64,000 nt of DNA from JAADHX01 sp964569385 (lineage in GTDB: Bacteria; Actinomycetota; Acidimicrobiia; Acidimicrobiales; Poriferisodalaceae): NCBI GenBank assembly GCA_964569385.1, contig CAZMUM010000027.1:12623-76622 (forward strand), given 5' to 3'. Within the stretch, counting starts at the first letter, position 1; every line of letters begins with the position of its first letter. Under the pieces are notes generated by a model. That model was given only the letters and a program-made list of their open reading frames with translations, was not told the DNA's origin and did not search any database. Below, one piece after another: positions 8,769 to 17,837 of this stretch. The position numbers were made by a program, and so were the translations under genes.

Positions 8769-9443
8769 ATGACAAGCCAAGAGCCAGATGTACCTCGTTC
8801 TGTCGGTCGTGTTCTTGACATCCTCGAAGCCGTATTGGCCCAACGGTCTTGCACCCTGACCGCGGCTGCCGATGCAACCCAGTTGACTCCAACCACGGCG
8901 CTTCGTCATTTGCGAGCGCTAGTTGCAAGGGGTTACCTCGTGCGCGACAACCAAGGCACCTACACAGCTGGTCCAACCGTGTTGCGTTTGGCCGCGTCGC
9001 TCCACGACAGCGGCCCCCTAGCGAATCTGGTGCCTGCCGCTCAGCCTCACCTCGATGCGTTGGCTGCCACAACAGGCGAGTCGACCTATCTGGCGATTAG
9101 CGACGGCATTGTTGCCACCTACATTGCTTCGGCCGAGAGCAACCGCGCGATCCGTCATGTCGGCTGGATTGGACAGAACGTGCGTCTTGACGGAACCGCC
9201 GTCGGTGCGGCTGTCGCGTCGCCAGGCAAGGTTGTGGTTCGCAGCGGGGCGGTCGAATCCGACATCACTGCAGTATCACTCGCGCTGCCAAGCGCCGACG
9301 GTATGGGGATAGCCGTGTCGGTGGTCGGCCCCCACCATCGGCTCAAACGCAACGAAGCTCGAGTGGTCGCCAAATCGCTGCGCAACACGGTCGACAGCCT
9401 GTGCCGAGACCTAGGAATCAACAACGAGGAGATGGCGTCGTGA
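8769..9443 (+). CDS. IclR-family regulator of the hut genes
   Basis: The 224-residue protein has an N-terminal winged helix-turn-helix (about residues 8-65, with LTAAADATQLTPTTALRHLRALVARGYL) and a C-terminal IclR effector-binding domain (HLDALAATTGESTYLAISDG and following). It overlaps hutH by 4 bp (GTGA) and lies divergent to hutU, so it most likely senses a histidine-pathway intermediate such as urocanate and controls both hut arms. Whether it represses or activates cannot be read from sequence. Confidence 0.9.
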   Translation: MTSQEPDVPRSVGRVLDILEAVLAQRSCTLTAAADATQLTPTTALRHLRALVARGYLVRDNQGTYTAGPTVLRLAASLHDSGPLANLVPAAQPHLDALAATTGESTYLAISDGIVATYIASAESNRAIRHVGWIGQNVRLDGTAVGAAVASPGKVVVRSGAVESDITAVSLALPSADGMGIAVSVVGPHHRLKRNEARVVAKSLRNTVDSLCRDLGINNEEMAS

Positions 9444-10966
9444 CGATCAATCTGGACGGCCCTGGAGTAACCATCGACGACGTAGTAGCGGTTGCTCGCC
9501 AGGGCGAAACGGTCGAGATTACTCAAGCTGCGATAGACCGAATGAAGGTGTCTCGAGCCATTGTCGAGCGCCTAGCTGAGGGCGAAGCCAAATATGGCAT
9601 TTCCACCGGGTTCGGCGCGCTCGCTACCGTCTCGATTCCGCCCGAACGCCGCCGAGCCCTTCAGGCCGCGCTCGTTAGGTCCCACGCTGCCGGGATGGGA
9701 CAACCGGTAGAAGACGAGGTTGTGAGGGCCATGGTGTTTCTCCGTGCCCGCACCCTCGCCATCGGTGTCAGTGGAGCCCGCCCGCTTGTGGCCGAAGCCA
9801 TGGTCGACCTTCTGAACGAGAAGATCTCGCCCATCGTGCCCGAATACGGGTCACTAGGCGCCAGCGGCGATCTAGCTCCCTTAGCCCACGCCGCTCTGGC
9901 CATCATGGGCGAAGGCGAAGTTGTTCATTGGGGCCGTCAGCGGCCAGCGGCTGATGCTCTGGCCGAGGCCGGCCTCGAACCAGTTGTGTTAGCCGAAAAG
10001 GAAGGGCTGTCGGTCACCAACGGCACCGATGGAATCCTTGGCATGTTGTGTATGGCCATCCACGATGCCGACAGACTGCTAACACAGGCCGACGCCATCG
10101 CCGCCCTGACGGTCGAAGGCATGCTGGCTACCGACAAACCTTTCGCCGACGATCTTCAACAGTTGCGTCCTCATCGGGGTCAAGCCACTAGTGCCGCAAA
10201 CCTACGCGCCATGCTGGCCGACTCTCCGATTGTCGCCAGCCATGTCACCGACGACACCAGGGTCCAAGACGCCTACTCCATTCGTTGCACGCCTTCGGTT
10301 CATGGTGCGGTACGCGACACCGTCGACCATACCCGTGGCGTTGCCAACAACGAGTTGGCGGCCGCTATAGACAACCCCATGGTCCTCGCCGATGGCAGGG
10401 TCGAGTCGTGCGGCAACTTCCACGGAGCTCCCCTCGGTTTCGCCGCCGATTTCCTGGCTATTGCCTTGGCCGAAATCGGGGCCATCTCCGAGCGTCGCAT
10501 GGACCGCCTCCTCGACAAGACCAGGAGCCACGGCCTGACACCCTTCTTGGCTCACGAAGTGGGCGTCGACAGCGGCTTGATGATTGGTCACTACACCGCG
10601 GCCTCGATGGCATCTGAAAACAAGCGCTTAGCCGTTCCGGCCTCGGTCGATTCGTTGCCTACATCTGGCATGCAAGAAGATCATGTCTCGATGGCGTGGG
10701 GCGCAGCGCGCAAACTCCGCCGCCTTATCGACAACGTCCGTCGGATCCTTGCTGTGGAATACGTCGTTGCTTCGCGGGCGATCGACCTCCGGTCGCCACT
10801 TCAACCAGCTATCGGTACCGCAGCCGCCATTGAGTTACTGCGAACCATAGTTGAAGGCCCGGGCCCCGATCACTATCTGTCGCCAGATCTGTTGGCAGCC
10901 GAGCAACTGCTCGTAACCGATGCCTTCGACAACGCGCTCATCGATGCGGGCCTAACACTGACGTAA
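9440..10966 (+). CDS. hutH: Histidine ammonia-lyase
   Basis: HutH removes ammonia from L-histidine to form trans-urocanate, the entry step of the pathway. The 508-residue protein contains the self-processing MIO triad Ala-Ser-Gly within GSLGASGDLAPLAH (about residues 140-144), the N-terminal YGISTGFGALA and the C-terminal QEDHVSMAWGAARKL. The GTG at 9440 overlaps the iclR stop as GTGA and gives the usual family length; frames extending further upstream overlap iclR. Confidence 0.96.
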   Translation: MTINLDGPGVTIDDVVAVARQGETVEITQAAIDRMKVSRAIVERLAEGEAKYGISTGFGALATVSIPPERRRALQAALVRSHAAGMGQPVEDEVVRAMVFLRARTLAIGVSGARPLVAEAMVDLLNEKISPIVPEYGSLGASGDLAPLAHAALAIMGEGEVVHWGRQRPAADALAEAGLEPVVLAEKEGLSVTNGTDGILGMLCMAIHDADRLLTQADAIAALTVEGMLATDKPFADDLQQLRPHRGQATSAANLRAMLADSPIVASHVTDDTRVQDAYSIRCTPSVHGAVRDTVDHTRGVANNELAAAIDNPMVLADGRVESCGNFHGAPLGFAADFLAIALAEIGAISERRMDRLLDKTRSHGLTPFLAHEVGVDSGLMIGHYTAASMASENKRLAVPASVDSLPTSGMQEDHVSMAWGAARKLRRLIDNVRRILAVEYVVASRAIDLRSPLQPAIGTAAAIELLRTIVEGPGPDHYLSPDLLAAEQLLVTDAFDNALIDAGLTLT

Positions 10967-10979
10967 CTGGCGATATTGC

Positions 10980-12533
10980 TCAGACAATAGTGCTGTCGGT
11001 TTTGCCCCAGTAACGATCGCGCAGGATGCGCTTGTACAACTTGCCCGTCGGCAGCCGCGGCAGTTCGGCCTCGAAGTCGACCGAGCGAGGGCACTTGAAG
11101 TGGGCAATGTGTTGCCGCGTATAGGCGATGAGGTCGGCCGCCAGTTGGTCCGAAGCTTCGGTGCCGTCGACTAGTTGTACGACCGCCTTTACTTCTTCGC
11201 CCATGTCGGGGTTCGGTACGCCAAATACAGCAACGTCGGCCACGGCCGGGTGACCAACCAGGCAGTCCTCGATCTCTTGGGGGTAGATGTTGACCCCGCC
11301 ACTAATGATCATGTGGGCTTTGCGATCGGTTAGGAACAGCCAACCGTCGTCATCGACGTAACCAATGTCGCCGAGAGTCGACCGCCCGCCCGGAAGCTGG
11401 GCCTCGGCCGTCTTGTCAGGGGCCTTGTGATACTCATAGGCGCCACCAGCACCAGAGAAGTAGATGCCGCCTTGTTCGCCAGCCGGTAGGTCGTTGCCAG
11501 CGGCGTCGCAGATGTGGATGGTGCCGACCCGAAGTTTGCCGACCGTGCCAGGCCGCTCAAGCCATTCGGCGCTGTTAACGAAGGTTGAGCCGATGCCTTC
11601 GGTGCCCGCGTAGTACTCAACCAGGATGGGCCCCCACCAGTCGATCATCTTGTGTTTGACATCGACCGGGCAAGGAGCGGCCGCATGAATCGCGACCTGC
11701 AGGCTCGACAGATCGCGTTTGCGGCGTTCGTCTTCTGCCAGTTTCAGCATTCGTACAAACATCGTCGGCACAACCTGGGTGTGAGTAGCGCGGTGTGTTT
11801 CTATGTCGGACAGGAACAGGATCGGATCGAACTTCTCCATCATGACGAGCGTGCCGCCCAGGCGATGCACAGGCAGCGAAAAGGCCATCGGCGCGGCGTG
11901 ATACATCGGTGCTGGCGACAGGTACACCATGTCGGAGCCGTACTCATACAGCGGAACGAGAAACGCAGCCGTCCTGGCTTCGAGTTCGTCGAGAGGATGC
12001 TCTGGAAAAGGACGTTTGATGCCTTTGGGCCGGCCCGTCGTGCCCGACGAATACAGCATAAAAGCGCCTTGGGACCCGTCATGAATCGGTGAGACGTCGA
12101 ACGCCGCGACAGCATCTTCATACGATTCCCAGCCGCTGACCGCAGCGTCGGTCATTAGCCAGCGTTCGACCTTCGGTGTCTCGGATCTGTCGACCTCGGA
12201 GACTACTGACGACTTAGCCTCGGAGCTGATGACGAGGCTGGCATCGCAGTCGTCGATGATGTATGCGACCTCGGGTGCGCTTAAGAAACTGTTGATGGCC
12301 GTGACATAGATGCCGCTTCGAAGAGCGGCCCAGATGACCTCCATGAAGCGAATCTGGTTCTCCATGAAAAGCGCGATGTGATCGCCGCTGACCAGTCCTT
12401 GGCTCCTGAACAGACGCGCCAACTGGTTAGCGCGCTCGTCGAGTTCGCTGTACGTCAGCACCTCGCCAGATCTGGCCATGACAACTGCCAGATGGTCGGG
12501 TCTGGTTACCGCGTGGATGCCTGGGTGGGCCAT
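10980..12533 (-). CDS. Acyl-CoA synthetase (AMP-forming, FadD type)
   Basis: The 517-residue ANL-superfamily enzyme activates a carboxylic acid with ATP and joins it to CoA. Visible motifs are LYSSGTTGRPKGI (ATP/P-loop), YYAGTEGIG, GDIGYVDDDGWLFLTDR (ATP/hinge) and PTGKLYKRILRD with the C-terminal catalytic Lys. The chain-length or steroid/aromatic preference cannot be told. It is convergent with hutH (13 bp apart) and stands alone on its strand. Confidence 0.9.
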   Translation of the reverse strand: MAHPGIHAVTRPDHLAVVMARSGEVLTYSELDERANQLARLFRSQGLVSGDHIALFMENQIRFMEVIWAALRSGIYVTAINSFLSAPEVAYIIDDCDASLVISSEAKSSVVSEVDRSETPKVERWLMTDAAVSGWESYEDAVAAFDVSPIHDGSQGAFMLYSSGTTGRPKGIKRPFPEHPLDELEARTAAFLVPLYEYGSDMVYLSPAPMYHAAPMAFSLPVHRLGGTLVMMEKFDPILFLSDIETHRATHTQVVPTMFVRMLKLAEDERRKRDLSSLQVAIHAAAPCPVDVKHKMIDWWGPILVEYYAGTEGIGSTFVNSAEWLERPGTVGKLRVGTIHICDAAGNDLPAGEQGGIYFSGAGGAYEYHKAPDKTAEAQLPGGRSTLGDIGYVDDDGWLFLTDRKAHMIISGGVNIYPQEIEDCLVGHPAVADVAVFGVPNPDMGEEVKAVVQLVDGTEASDQLAADLIAYTRQHIAHFKCPRSVDFEAELPRLPTGKLYKRILRDRYWGKTDSTIV

Positions 12534-12592
12534 GAAATCTCCCTAACCTAAGAGGCCGAGCCGGCAGACGTGGAGGTGGCCCGAGCGGCCGA

Positions 12593-13105
12593 TCAGCGAA
12601 TGAGTACTACGCTGCAAGGCGCCAGACGGGCAAGCTTGGTGGATAACGAGCCGAGAAGACCCTCGAAGCGGCCGTGGCCGTGGGTGCCAATACACAAAAC
12701 GTCGACCTCGCGACCCTTTGCCGCCGCCAGAACAGACTTGGCCGCGTTCTCGCCTTCTTCGCCCACGACTTCGGCATTGACACCAGCAGCTTTCAGGGCC
12801 GCAACAAGGTCGTCGGTTCTGGCGGTGACCCTGGCCTTAACGTAACGGTTGACCACGGCATCATCACCGGCCCAGTGCTTCGGAGCAACCGACTCAGCTT
12901 GGGTCTTGCGGAACTCGAGCCCAACCTCGCGAGCTTTGTCGTCGGCCGGGTCGAGAGCGGCGGCCCTCATCTCGTCGAGCATGCCGCGGGGAATCTCCAC
13001 CACGGTGTAAACCGTGATGGTGTCGCCCTCGGTCAAAAGCCTAGCCACGAAGTCGCTGGCCTTGGTGGTGTCGAGGGTGCCATCGGTGGCGATCATCACG
13101 TGCAT
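12593..13105 (-). CDS. Universal stress protein (UspA family)
   Basis: The 170-residue product has a single Usp domain: N-terminal MHVMIATDGTLDTTKASDF with the nucleotide-contacting Asp, and a C-terminal IGTHGHGRFEGLLGSLSTKLARLAPCSVVLIR, which is the G-2x-G-9x-G-S/T type ATP-binding pattern. The ATG at 13105 is preferred over earlier in-frame codons because GGGAGA lies about 5 bp before it and it begins exactly at the domain's first beta strand. Confidence 0.88.
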   Translation of the reverse strand: MHVMIATDGTLDTTKASDFVARLLTEGDTITVYTVVEIPRGMLDEMRAAALDPADDKAREVGLEFRKTQAESVAPKHWAGDDAVVNRYVKARVTARTDDLVAALKAAGVNAEVVGEEGENAAKSVLAAAKGREVDVLCIGTHGHGRFEGLLGSLSTKLARLAPCSVVLIR

Positions 13106-13224
13106 TGGTTTCTCCCAGATGGGTCGATTCGCCTTGAGACTAGAACGCTGCGCCGTCGCGTGCTCAAAGACTGGTATTCGGTCGGTCCGACCAAACGGGC
13201 TCAAGGTCGGCTTTGAGGTGGTCG

Positions 13225-13359
13225 ATGACATCGCCTATGGGGGAACAAGGATCGGTTTCAGCCGAGTACGTCATGATCGCAGCCGGTATCGCCGCCGTTG
13301 TAGCGGCTGCCGCATTGGCGTTAGGAGAACGCATCATTCCGTTGATCTCGTTGGGCTAA
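13225..13359 (+). CDS. Orphan Flp-type pilin-like peptide
   Basis: This 44-residue frame reads MTSPMGEQGSVSAEYVMI, then a hydrophobic Ala-rich helix ending LALGERIIPLISLG. It contains the Flp prepilin processing pattern G-x4-E-Y (GSVSAEY), and the helix closely resembles the Flp pilin of the Tad operon at 21249. A GAGG site lies 6 bp before the ATG at 13225; a second ATG at 13237 lacks one. It stands alone, far from the Tad genes, divergent from the stress-protein gene and 28 bp before an SDR gene. It could be a minor pilin or a membrane microprotein. Confidence 0.7.
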   Translation: MTSPMGEQGSVSAEYVMIAAGIAAVVAAAALALGERIIPLISLG

Positions 13360-13387
13360 CTTCCTGGTGTTGAGCCAAGGAGCCCCA

Positions 13388-14245
13388 ATGTCAATCGCAG
13401 TTGTAACCGGAACCAGCACCGGGATCGGATTCGCCACCAGTCTTCACCTAGCCCGCAACGGGTACTCGGTGTTTGCTGGCATGCGCAACATGGCCAAGGC
13501 CGCAGCGTTGCAAGACGCGGCGGCGGTCGACGGGCTCGATGTGACGGTTGTCAACTTTGACGTGACCGACGCAGATTCCACGGCCTCGGCTTTCGACTCG
13601 ATCGGTCCGGTTGATCTATTGGTGAACAACGCCGGGATCGGTGGAGCATCGCCCTTGGAGCTCACCCCAGAAGATGAACACCGGGCCATGTTCGACACGA
13701 ACTACTTCGGAGCGGTTCGCTGCATCAAAGAGGTATTGCCGTCGATGCGAGAACGCCAGACGGGCTGTATCGCGAACATCACGTCCATCGCCGGAGTCCA
13801 AGCCGTGCCCAATCAGGCCGCATATTCGGCCTCGAAGTGGGCCCTGGAATGTGTCGGTGAAGCCCTTGCCCACGAAGTGCAGCGATTTGGCATTCGGGTC
13901 GTGAACATCGAACCCGGGGTCATTCTCACCAATATCTTCGAGAACTCAGCCGAGGCCACCCGGTACGAAAAGGACTCCCCCTACCAACCGATCATGCGCC
14001 GCAACGGCAAGGGGTTCGCGGCCGGATTCCGTCGTGCCGTTTCGCCAGAGGTGGTGGCTGCGGCCATTCTTGAAGCGGCCACAACCAACGACTACAAGTT
14101 GCGCTGGCCGGTAGGCGAAGACGCGATGGGAATCTTCGCGTCGCAGGGCCACATGCCTACTGAGGAGTGGATTCGTATGGGTGGCGACCTCGACGATGAT
14201 GAGTACAACGGCCTCTACAAAGAGTTCTTCGGCATCGAGCTGTAA
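13388..14245 (+). CDS. Short-chain dehydrogenase/reductase
   Basis: The 285-residue Rossmann-fold oxidoreductase shows the nucleotide site TGTSTGIG (residues 8-15), NNAGIGG, the Ser of NITSIAG and the catalytic pair YSASK (YxxxK). It is a classical SDR that likely uses NAD(P)H on a hydroxyl or keto group; the substrate is unknown. AGGAG precedes the ATG. Its 3' end overlaps the oppositely oriented PAP2 gene by 89 bp. Confidence 0.9.
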   Translation: MSIAVVTGTSTGIGFATSLHLARNGYSVFAGMRNMAKAAALQDAAAVDGLDVTVVNFDVTDADSTASAFDSIGPVDLLVNNAGIGGASPLELTPEDEHRAMFDTNYFGAVRCIKEVLPSMRERQTGCIANITSIAGVQAVPNQAAYSASKWALECVGEALAHEVQRFGIRVVNIEPGVILTNIFENSAEATRYEKDSPYQPIMRRNGKGFAAGFRRAVSPEVVAAAILEAATTNDYKLRWPVGEDAMGIFASQGHMPTEEWIRMGGDLDDDEYNGLYKEFFGIEL

Positions 14246-15149
14246 CGAAACGACTAACCGCACCTACGGGCGCGGCGACACCGCTGACGGTCGCCAGCGG
14301 TGGACCCGCCCGCCCGAGCGATGGGCCCGCGAGCGAGGGGATGGCTCGCGCTAGCGTTTCAGCGACGCCGACGGCTGCTATCAGGACGACGGCGAGGCTA
14401 AGAGCAGCCGAACCGACCTGGGCAGAGGCGTTGTTTGTTGTCCAGCCAAGAGAACTTGCTAAAACTGTACTCAGAACCCATGCAGCTGCGCTCAGGAGGC
14501 CGAGACGAGACACTGCTAGTCCGGCGGCCATTGCGGTCACCGCCTGGCCGATCAGCAGCGCGACGATAACGTCGCTTGGGCGGTGACCAGTTGAAATCAA
14601 GATGAGAAGTGCCCACGCCGTTATCGCACCGGCGAATGCTTCGACGGTTAGCCGCAGCGGCGCGTTGGCCCAGAGTGCTGCAATCGCCGCTACCCCTGTG
14701 GCTACGGCGAAGAACGCGTACGTGTGCCCACTTGGCAGCGAGTTGCCGACGAGCAGGACATCATCGTGTTGCGGTCGCACAAGTAGCTGTTTCGTTGCGA
14801 CCACTACCGCAGCGCCGCCGGTGATCCAAGCACCGAGGGCAACCTGGCGTTTCGTCGATCCAGAGATGGTTGAAGAGCTCCAGCCCAATGGTCGACGAGA
14901 TCCGCCGAGGGCACGCCAGACGAGCAGCCCAATCACCACTACGCCGACCGCGAGCTTGATAGGACTGTTCGGAGCGAGGTAACTGTCAATAGCTCGAATC
15001 AGGCGGCCAGAGTCTTGTGACCAACTCTGCGGTAGCGATCCGAATCCAGCAATGGCCGACGCGTCGAATGTCTGTCCGGCGGTTGACCAGATTGCTGTGA
15101 CCGTCACTGCGGCTGGCGGAACGACAACGGCGACTCGGCTTGACCTCAT
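14157..15149 (-). CDS. PAP2-superfamily membrane phosphatase
   Basis: About 330 residues with several hydrophobic spans. The three phosphatase signatures appear in order: KQLLVRPQ (motif 1), NSLPSGHT (motif 2) and STGHRPSDV (motif 3, His and Asp). Such enzymes dephosphorylate lipid phosphates such as phosphatidic acid or undecaprenyl pyrophosphate at the outer membrane face. The ATG at 15149 is preferred to a TTG four codons earlier. The C-terminal 30 residues are Arg-rich and lie antisense to the end of the SDR gene, so the tail may be of recent origin. Confidence 0.8.
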   Translation of the reverse strand: MRSSRVAVVVPPAAVTVTAIWSTAGQTFDASAIAGFGSLPQSWSQDSGRLIRAIDSYLAPNSPIKLAVGVVVIGLLVWRALGGSRRPLGWSSSTISGSTKRQVALGAWITGGAAVVVATKQLLVRPQHDDVLLVGNSLPSGHTYAFFAVATGVAAIAALWANAPLRLTVEAFAGAITAWALLILISTGHRPSDVIVALLIGQAVTAMAAGLAVSRLGLLSAAAWVLSTVLASSLGWTTNNASAQVGSAALSLAVVLIAAVGVAETLARAIPSLAGPSLGRAGPPLATVSGVAAPVGAVSRFVTARCRRTLCRGRCTHHRRGRHPYESTPQ

Positions 15150-15174
15150 GGGCTGGAGCAACAGTGTCTGGTGG

Positions 15175-15699
15175 TCAAGCAGTCACAGTTCGATCTCGCG
15201 GGGGCTCGTCGAGTTGGCGCGCTAGCCGGCCCACCAGAACTGGCGACTGGAGACACATGTGTTCACCCATGCGATTAACCGCATCGCCGGCAAGTGATCC
15301 GCTGTCGCAGGCGGTTTCGGTTCCAAAATCAAAGTAGGTCATCGCTACTTCGAGGTGTCGGCTCAAGTCGGCGACCAGAACAGGGTCGAAACCGGTGTCG
15401 AGCAGATGGTTTCGGATTTCGGCCCAACGAAGAAGCAGTTGCGAAGATGTCATCGGGTGCGATTCAGCTTCGACGGCCTCATGTACTTCGCCGAGAATTT
15501 GCATGGCGCGAAGCCCGTTGGCGGCGCGGCAGTCGATGACGCGGGTGAGTGCCTCAATTGTCGGCAGCCCTTGCTCCCAGGTCGCGCCAGGGTCGACCAT
15601 AGCGGTCGCTCGACTTGCCAACCGAGATGAGAACAAGACCCGCACGCCAATAAAGCTGGCCATAGAAAAGGCGGCAACAAATACGATCATCGTGGTCAT
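15175..15699 (-). CDS. Hypothetical protein with N-terminal membrane anchor
   Basis: The 174-residue product begins with one hydrophobic span (MTTMIVFVAAFSMASFIGVRVLF) followed by a largely helical soluble part (residues 40-174). A good ribosome site (GGGAAGGA) precedes the ATG. I do not recognise the family. It lies 25 bp before the PAP2 gene on the same strand, so the two may be co-transcribed; no function is proposed. Confidence 0.6.
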   Translation of the reverse strand: MTTMIVFVAAFSMASFIGVRVLFSSRLASRATAMVDPGATWEQGLPTIEALTRVIDCRAANGLRAMQILGEVHEAVEAESHPMTSSQLLLRWAEIRNHLLDTGFDPVLVADLSRHLEVAMTYFDFGTETACDSGSLAGDAVNRMGEHMCLQSPVLVGRLARQLDEPPRDRTVTA

Positions 15700-15714
15700 G
15701 CGGGAGTCCTTCCC

Positions 15715-15894
15715 TTATCGCTCATCCGTGAGCAACACCGACATGTCGAAGGTGTTAGGTATCAAATCGACCTGCACGACCAAGCTTCCAAGTCGAACTT
15801 GGGCAAATTCAGGGCGGTCGGCTGGATTTGTCCGGTCTTTGTAGGCGGCGAACTGGTTATGAAGGCCGATGTAGAAGTAGTGGCCTGGGTCCAA
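15715..15894 (-). CDS. Small hypothetical protein, possibly truncated
   Basis: This minus-strand frame reads LDPGHYFYIGLHNQFAAYKD, continues through RPEFAQVRLGSLVVQVDLIP and ends NTFDMSVLLTDER. The composition looks protein-like, but only a TTG at 15894 can start it and the frame is closed by a stop about 36 bases further upstream. It ends 15 bp before the 174-residue membrane-protein gene. It is either a genuine 59-residue protein or the tail of a gene that lost its 5' part. The bases from 15895 to 16060 hold nothing I recognise. Confidence 0.4.
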   Translation of the reverse strand: MDPGHYFYIGLHNQFAAYKDRTNPADRPEFAQVRLGSLVVQVDLIPNTFDMSVLLTDER

Positions 15895-16060
15895 TATCGA
15901 AGTGAAGTTCTTAAAGACGACAGGAGTTCATGAATGAATATGAGTTCAGTAAGTCTCGAAACGTGGATCATTGCCTCAGAAATCGCCACTTAAGTGGTTG
16001 TGTTCGGTCACTTGTCGTGGTTCTCTAGGCACGATATGAGGTCAGCAGTGGCGATATCGG

Positions 16061-16729
16061 GTGGAGAGGCTGGTCGATGTTCCGCGGGTGGATTCGGTGG
16101 GTAGACGCGAAAGAAACTACGCAGAAATCGACCAGCGACTTTGGGACGCGGGGCGCGCTCTGGCTGTCGAATTCGGGATCTCGGAAGTAACGGTCGAGAT
16201 GATCGCAGAGCGGGCCGACGTGGCTGGGGCTACGTTCTACTCGCACTTCGAATCGACAGAACTGTTCTGGGATCAGCTCCGAGATTCTGCCGACGAGTGG
16301 GTGTTCGACATGGTGAGAGGAGCGGTCACCCAAGAGTATCCGGCCCACATCAACCTGGCCAAGGTGGTCAAGGCTGCGGTCGACCGGGCCACAGAGGCGC
16401 CGGTCATAGTGTTGTTCATGCTCAGCCTCAACGCGACTGTCGGCGAACAGTTCGGGCCCTTTGATCAGCTCACGGCGTCCCTTATCGCCGAAGGTGTAGA
16501 GGACGGGCTATTTGGCGCGGTGCGCGACCCCGAACTTGCAGCAGTTATGTACCGCACCGCGATGCTGGTGGCCGTTAACTCCTACTTACTCAAGGAGGAC
16601 AGCCTCGTGTGGAAGGACATGGTCTATCTGGGCTTGCAACTCCTTGGAACCGACCGCAGCGATATCACCGACGCGGTATCGGTGGCAGCGGGAAGCGATT
16701 GGGAGCCAAACACCGAGGAGGTGTCGTGA
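16061..16729 (+). CDS. TetR-family regulator, first of a tandem pair
   Basis: A TetR/AcrR-type protein of up to 222 residues with the N-terminal helix-turn-helix VTVEMIAERADVAGATFYSHFES (written in two parts in the family as sensor-poor DNA-binding helices 2-3) and a helical ligand domain. Several GTG codons could start it; the first at 16061 is used. It ends in a GTGA overlap with a second TetR gene that shares the recognition-helix segment TFYSHF. The pair precedes a molybdenum hydroxylase operon it probably controls. Confidence 0.82.
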   Translation: MERLVDVPRVDSVGRRERNYAEIDQRLWDAGRALAVEFGISEVTVEMIAERADVAGATFYSHFESTELFWDQLRDSADEWVFDMVRGAVTQEYPAHINLAKVVKAAVDRATEAPVIVLFMLSLNATVGEQFGPFDQLTASLIAEGVEDGLFGAVRDPELAAVMYRTAMLVAVNSYLLKEDSLVWKDMVYLGLQLLGTDRSDITDAVSVAAGSDWEPNTEEVS

Positions 16730-17328
16730 CCCCAGATCGCCGTGAGCGTCGTTTCGCCGAAACTCGTCGCCGTCTCGATGAAGCCGGTCGCTCGCTACTC
16801 GGTTCGGCCAACGACTCTGATGTGAGCTTGCTGATGATCACCGAGCATGCCGATGTCTCTCACACCACGTTCTACAGCCATTTCGACTCAAAGGATGCCT
16901 TCATTGCATCGCTGCGGCACGAAACTCATGCCGCTGCTAGCTCCGGAGTTGTGGCCAATCTCGAGATGGATCTCGATGCTCCGACGGCGCTCGCACGTTT
17001 GGTCAGGGCCGCGTTTCGTCAAGCAGTAACCGATAGCAGTTGGTCCAGCTTTGCCCTTTCGACGCACACCGATTTGGCCGAATTCGGTGACGCCATCGAC
17101 CTTGCCTACCTCAAGAACCTCGAATCGGGGATCGAGCAGGGTTATTACCTCGACGTGGGCGACCGCGAGTCGACTGCTCTGTCATTGCGTTCAAGTCTGC
17201 GGGCCGGCCTTCGGTTCGCCATAGACCGTGGATCTGCCGACGAAACGTGGGCGTTCTGTCTACGCCACGCGCTATCGATGCTCGGGGTCGAGTCGGGTCT
17301 GATCGACGAAGCCATTTCATCGGTGTAG
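16726..17328 (+). CDS. TetR-family regulator, second of a tandem pair
   Basis: A 200-residue TetR protein with the helix-turn-helix segment LLMITEHADVSHTTFYSHFD near residues 25-45. Its GTG start overlaps the stop of the first TetR gene, implying translational coupling and possibly equal amounts. The DNA-reading segments of the two proteins are alike while their ligand domains differ, which would fit a heterodimer or two ligands at one operator. The downstream (2Fe-2S) subunit gene starts 43 bp later. Confidence 0.85.
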   Translation: MTPDRRERRFAETRRRLDEAGRSLLGSANDSDVSLLMITEHADVSHTTFYSHFDSKDAFIASLRHETHAAASSGVVANLEMDLDAPTALARLVRAAFRQAVTDSSWSSFALSTHTDLAEFGDAIDLAYLKNLESGIEQGYYLDVGDRESTALSLRSSLRAGLRFAIDRGSADETWAFCLRHALSMLGVESGLIDEAISSV

Positions 17329-17371
17329 ATTCGTGACCGCAGCTCAGGGGGAGTTGCAAGAAGGGGAATCG

Positions 17372-17836
17372 ATGCACGTCGAAATGTCGGTAAACGGCGA
17401 ATCTCACGCTGGCGAGGTCGAGCCGCGAACACTGCTTGCCCACCACCTCAGAGATGAGCTTGGCCTGACCGGAACCAACATTGGTTGCGACACCTCATCG
17501 TGTGGTGCTTGCACCATTCACGTCGATGGCGAGTCGGTGAAGAGTTGCACGATGCTTGCAGTGCAAGCCAACGGCGCCGAGTTAACCACTATTGAGGGCC
17601 TCGCCGACTCCCGCGACGATTTGCACCCAATGCAGCAGGCATTCATTGAATGTCACGGGCTTCAGTGCGGATACTGCACCCCAGGAATGATCATGGCGGC
17701 CACTTCACTGCTCCGCGAGTTGCCAAACCCCACCGAGGCCCAAGTGAGAGAAGGCCTTGAGGGCAACCTTTGCCGGTGCACCGGTTATCACAACATCGTC
17801 AAGTCAGTCATGGCTTGCGCAGCGAAGGAGGCCTGA
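17372..17836 (+). CDS. (2Fe-2S) subunit of a CO-dehydrogenase-like Mo hydroxylase
   Basis: This 154-residue iron-sulfur subunit (CoxS type) passes electrons from the Mo site to FAD. All eight cluster Cys are visible: CDTSSCGAC plus a Cys in VKSC for the plant-ferredoxin-type cluster, and CGYC with CRCTGY for the second cluster. The ATG at 17372 has AAGGGG 6 bp upstream. The gene ends one base before the large-subunit ATG. Confidence 0.93.
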   Translation: MHVEMSVNGESHAGEVEPRTLLAHHLRDELGLTGTNIGCDTSSCGACTIHVDGESVKSCTMLAVQANGAELTTIEGLADSRDDLHPMQQAFIECHGLQCGYCTPGMIMAATSLLRELPNPTEAQVREGLEGNLCRCTGYHNIVKSVMACAAKEA

Positions 17837-17837
17837 C

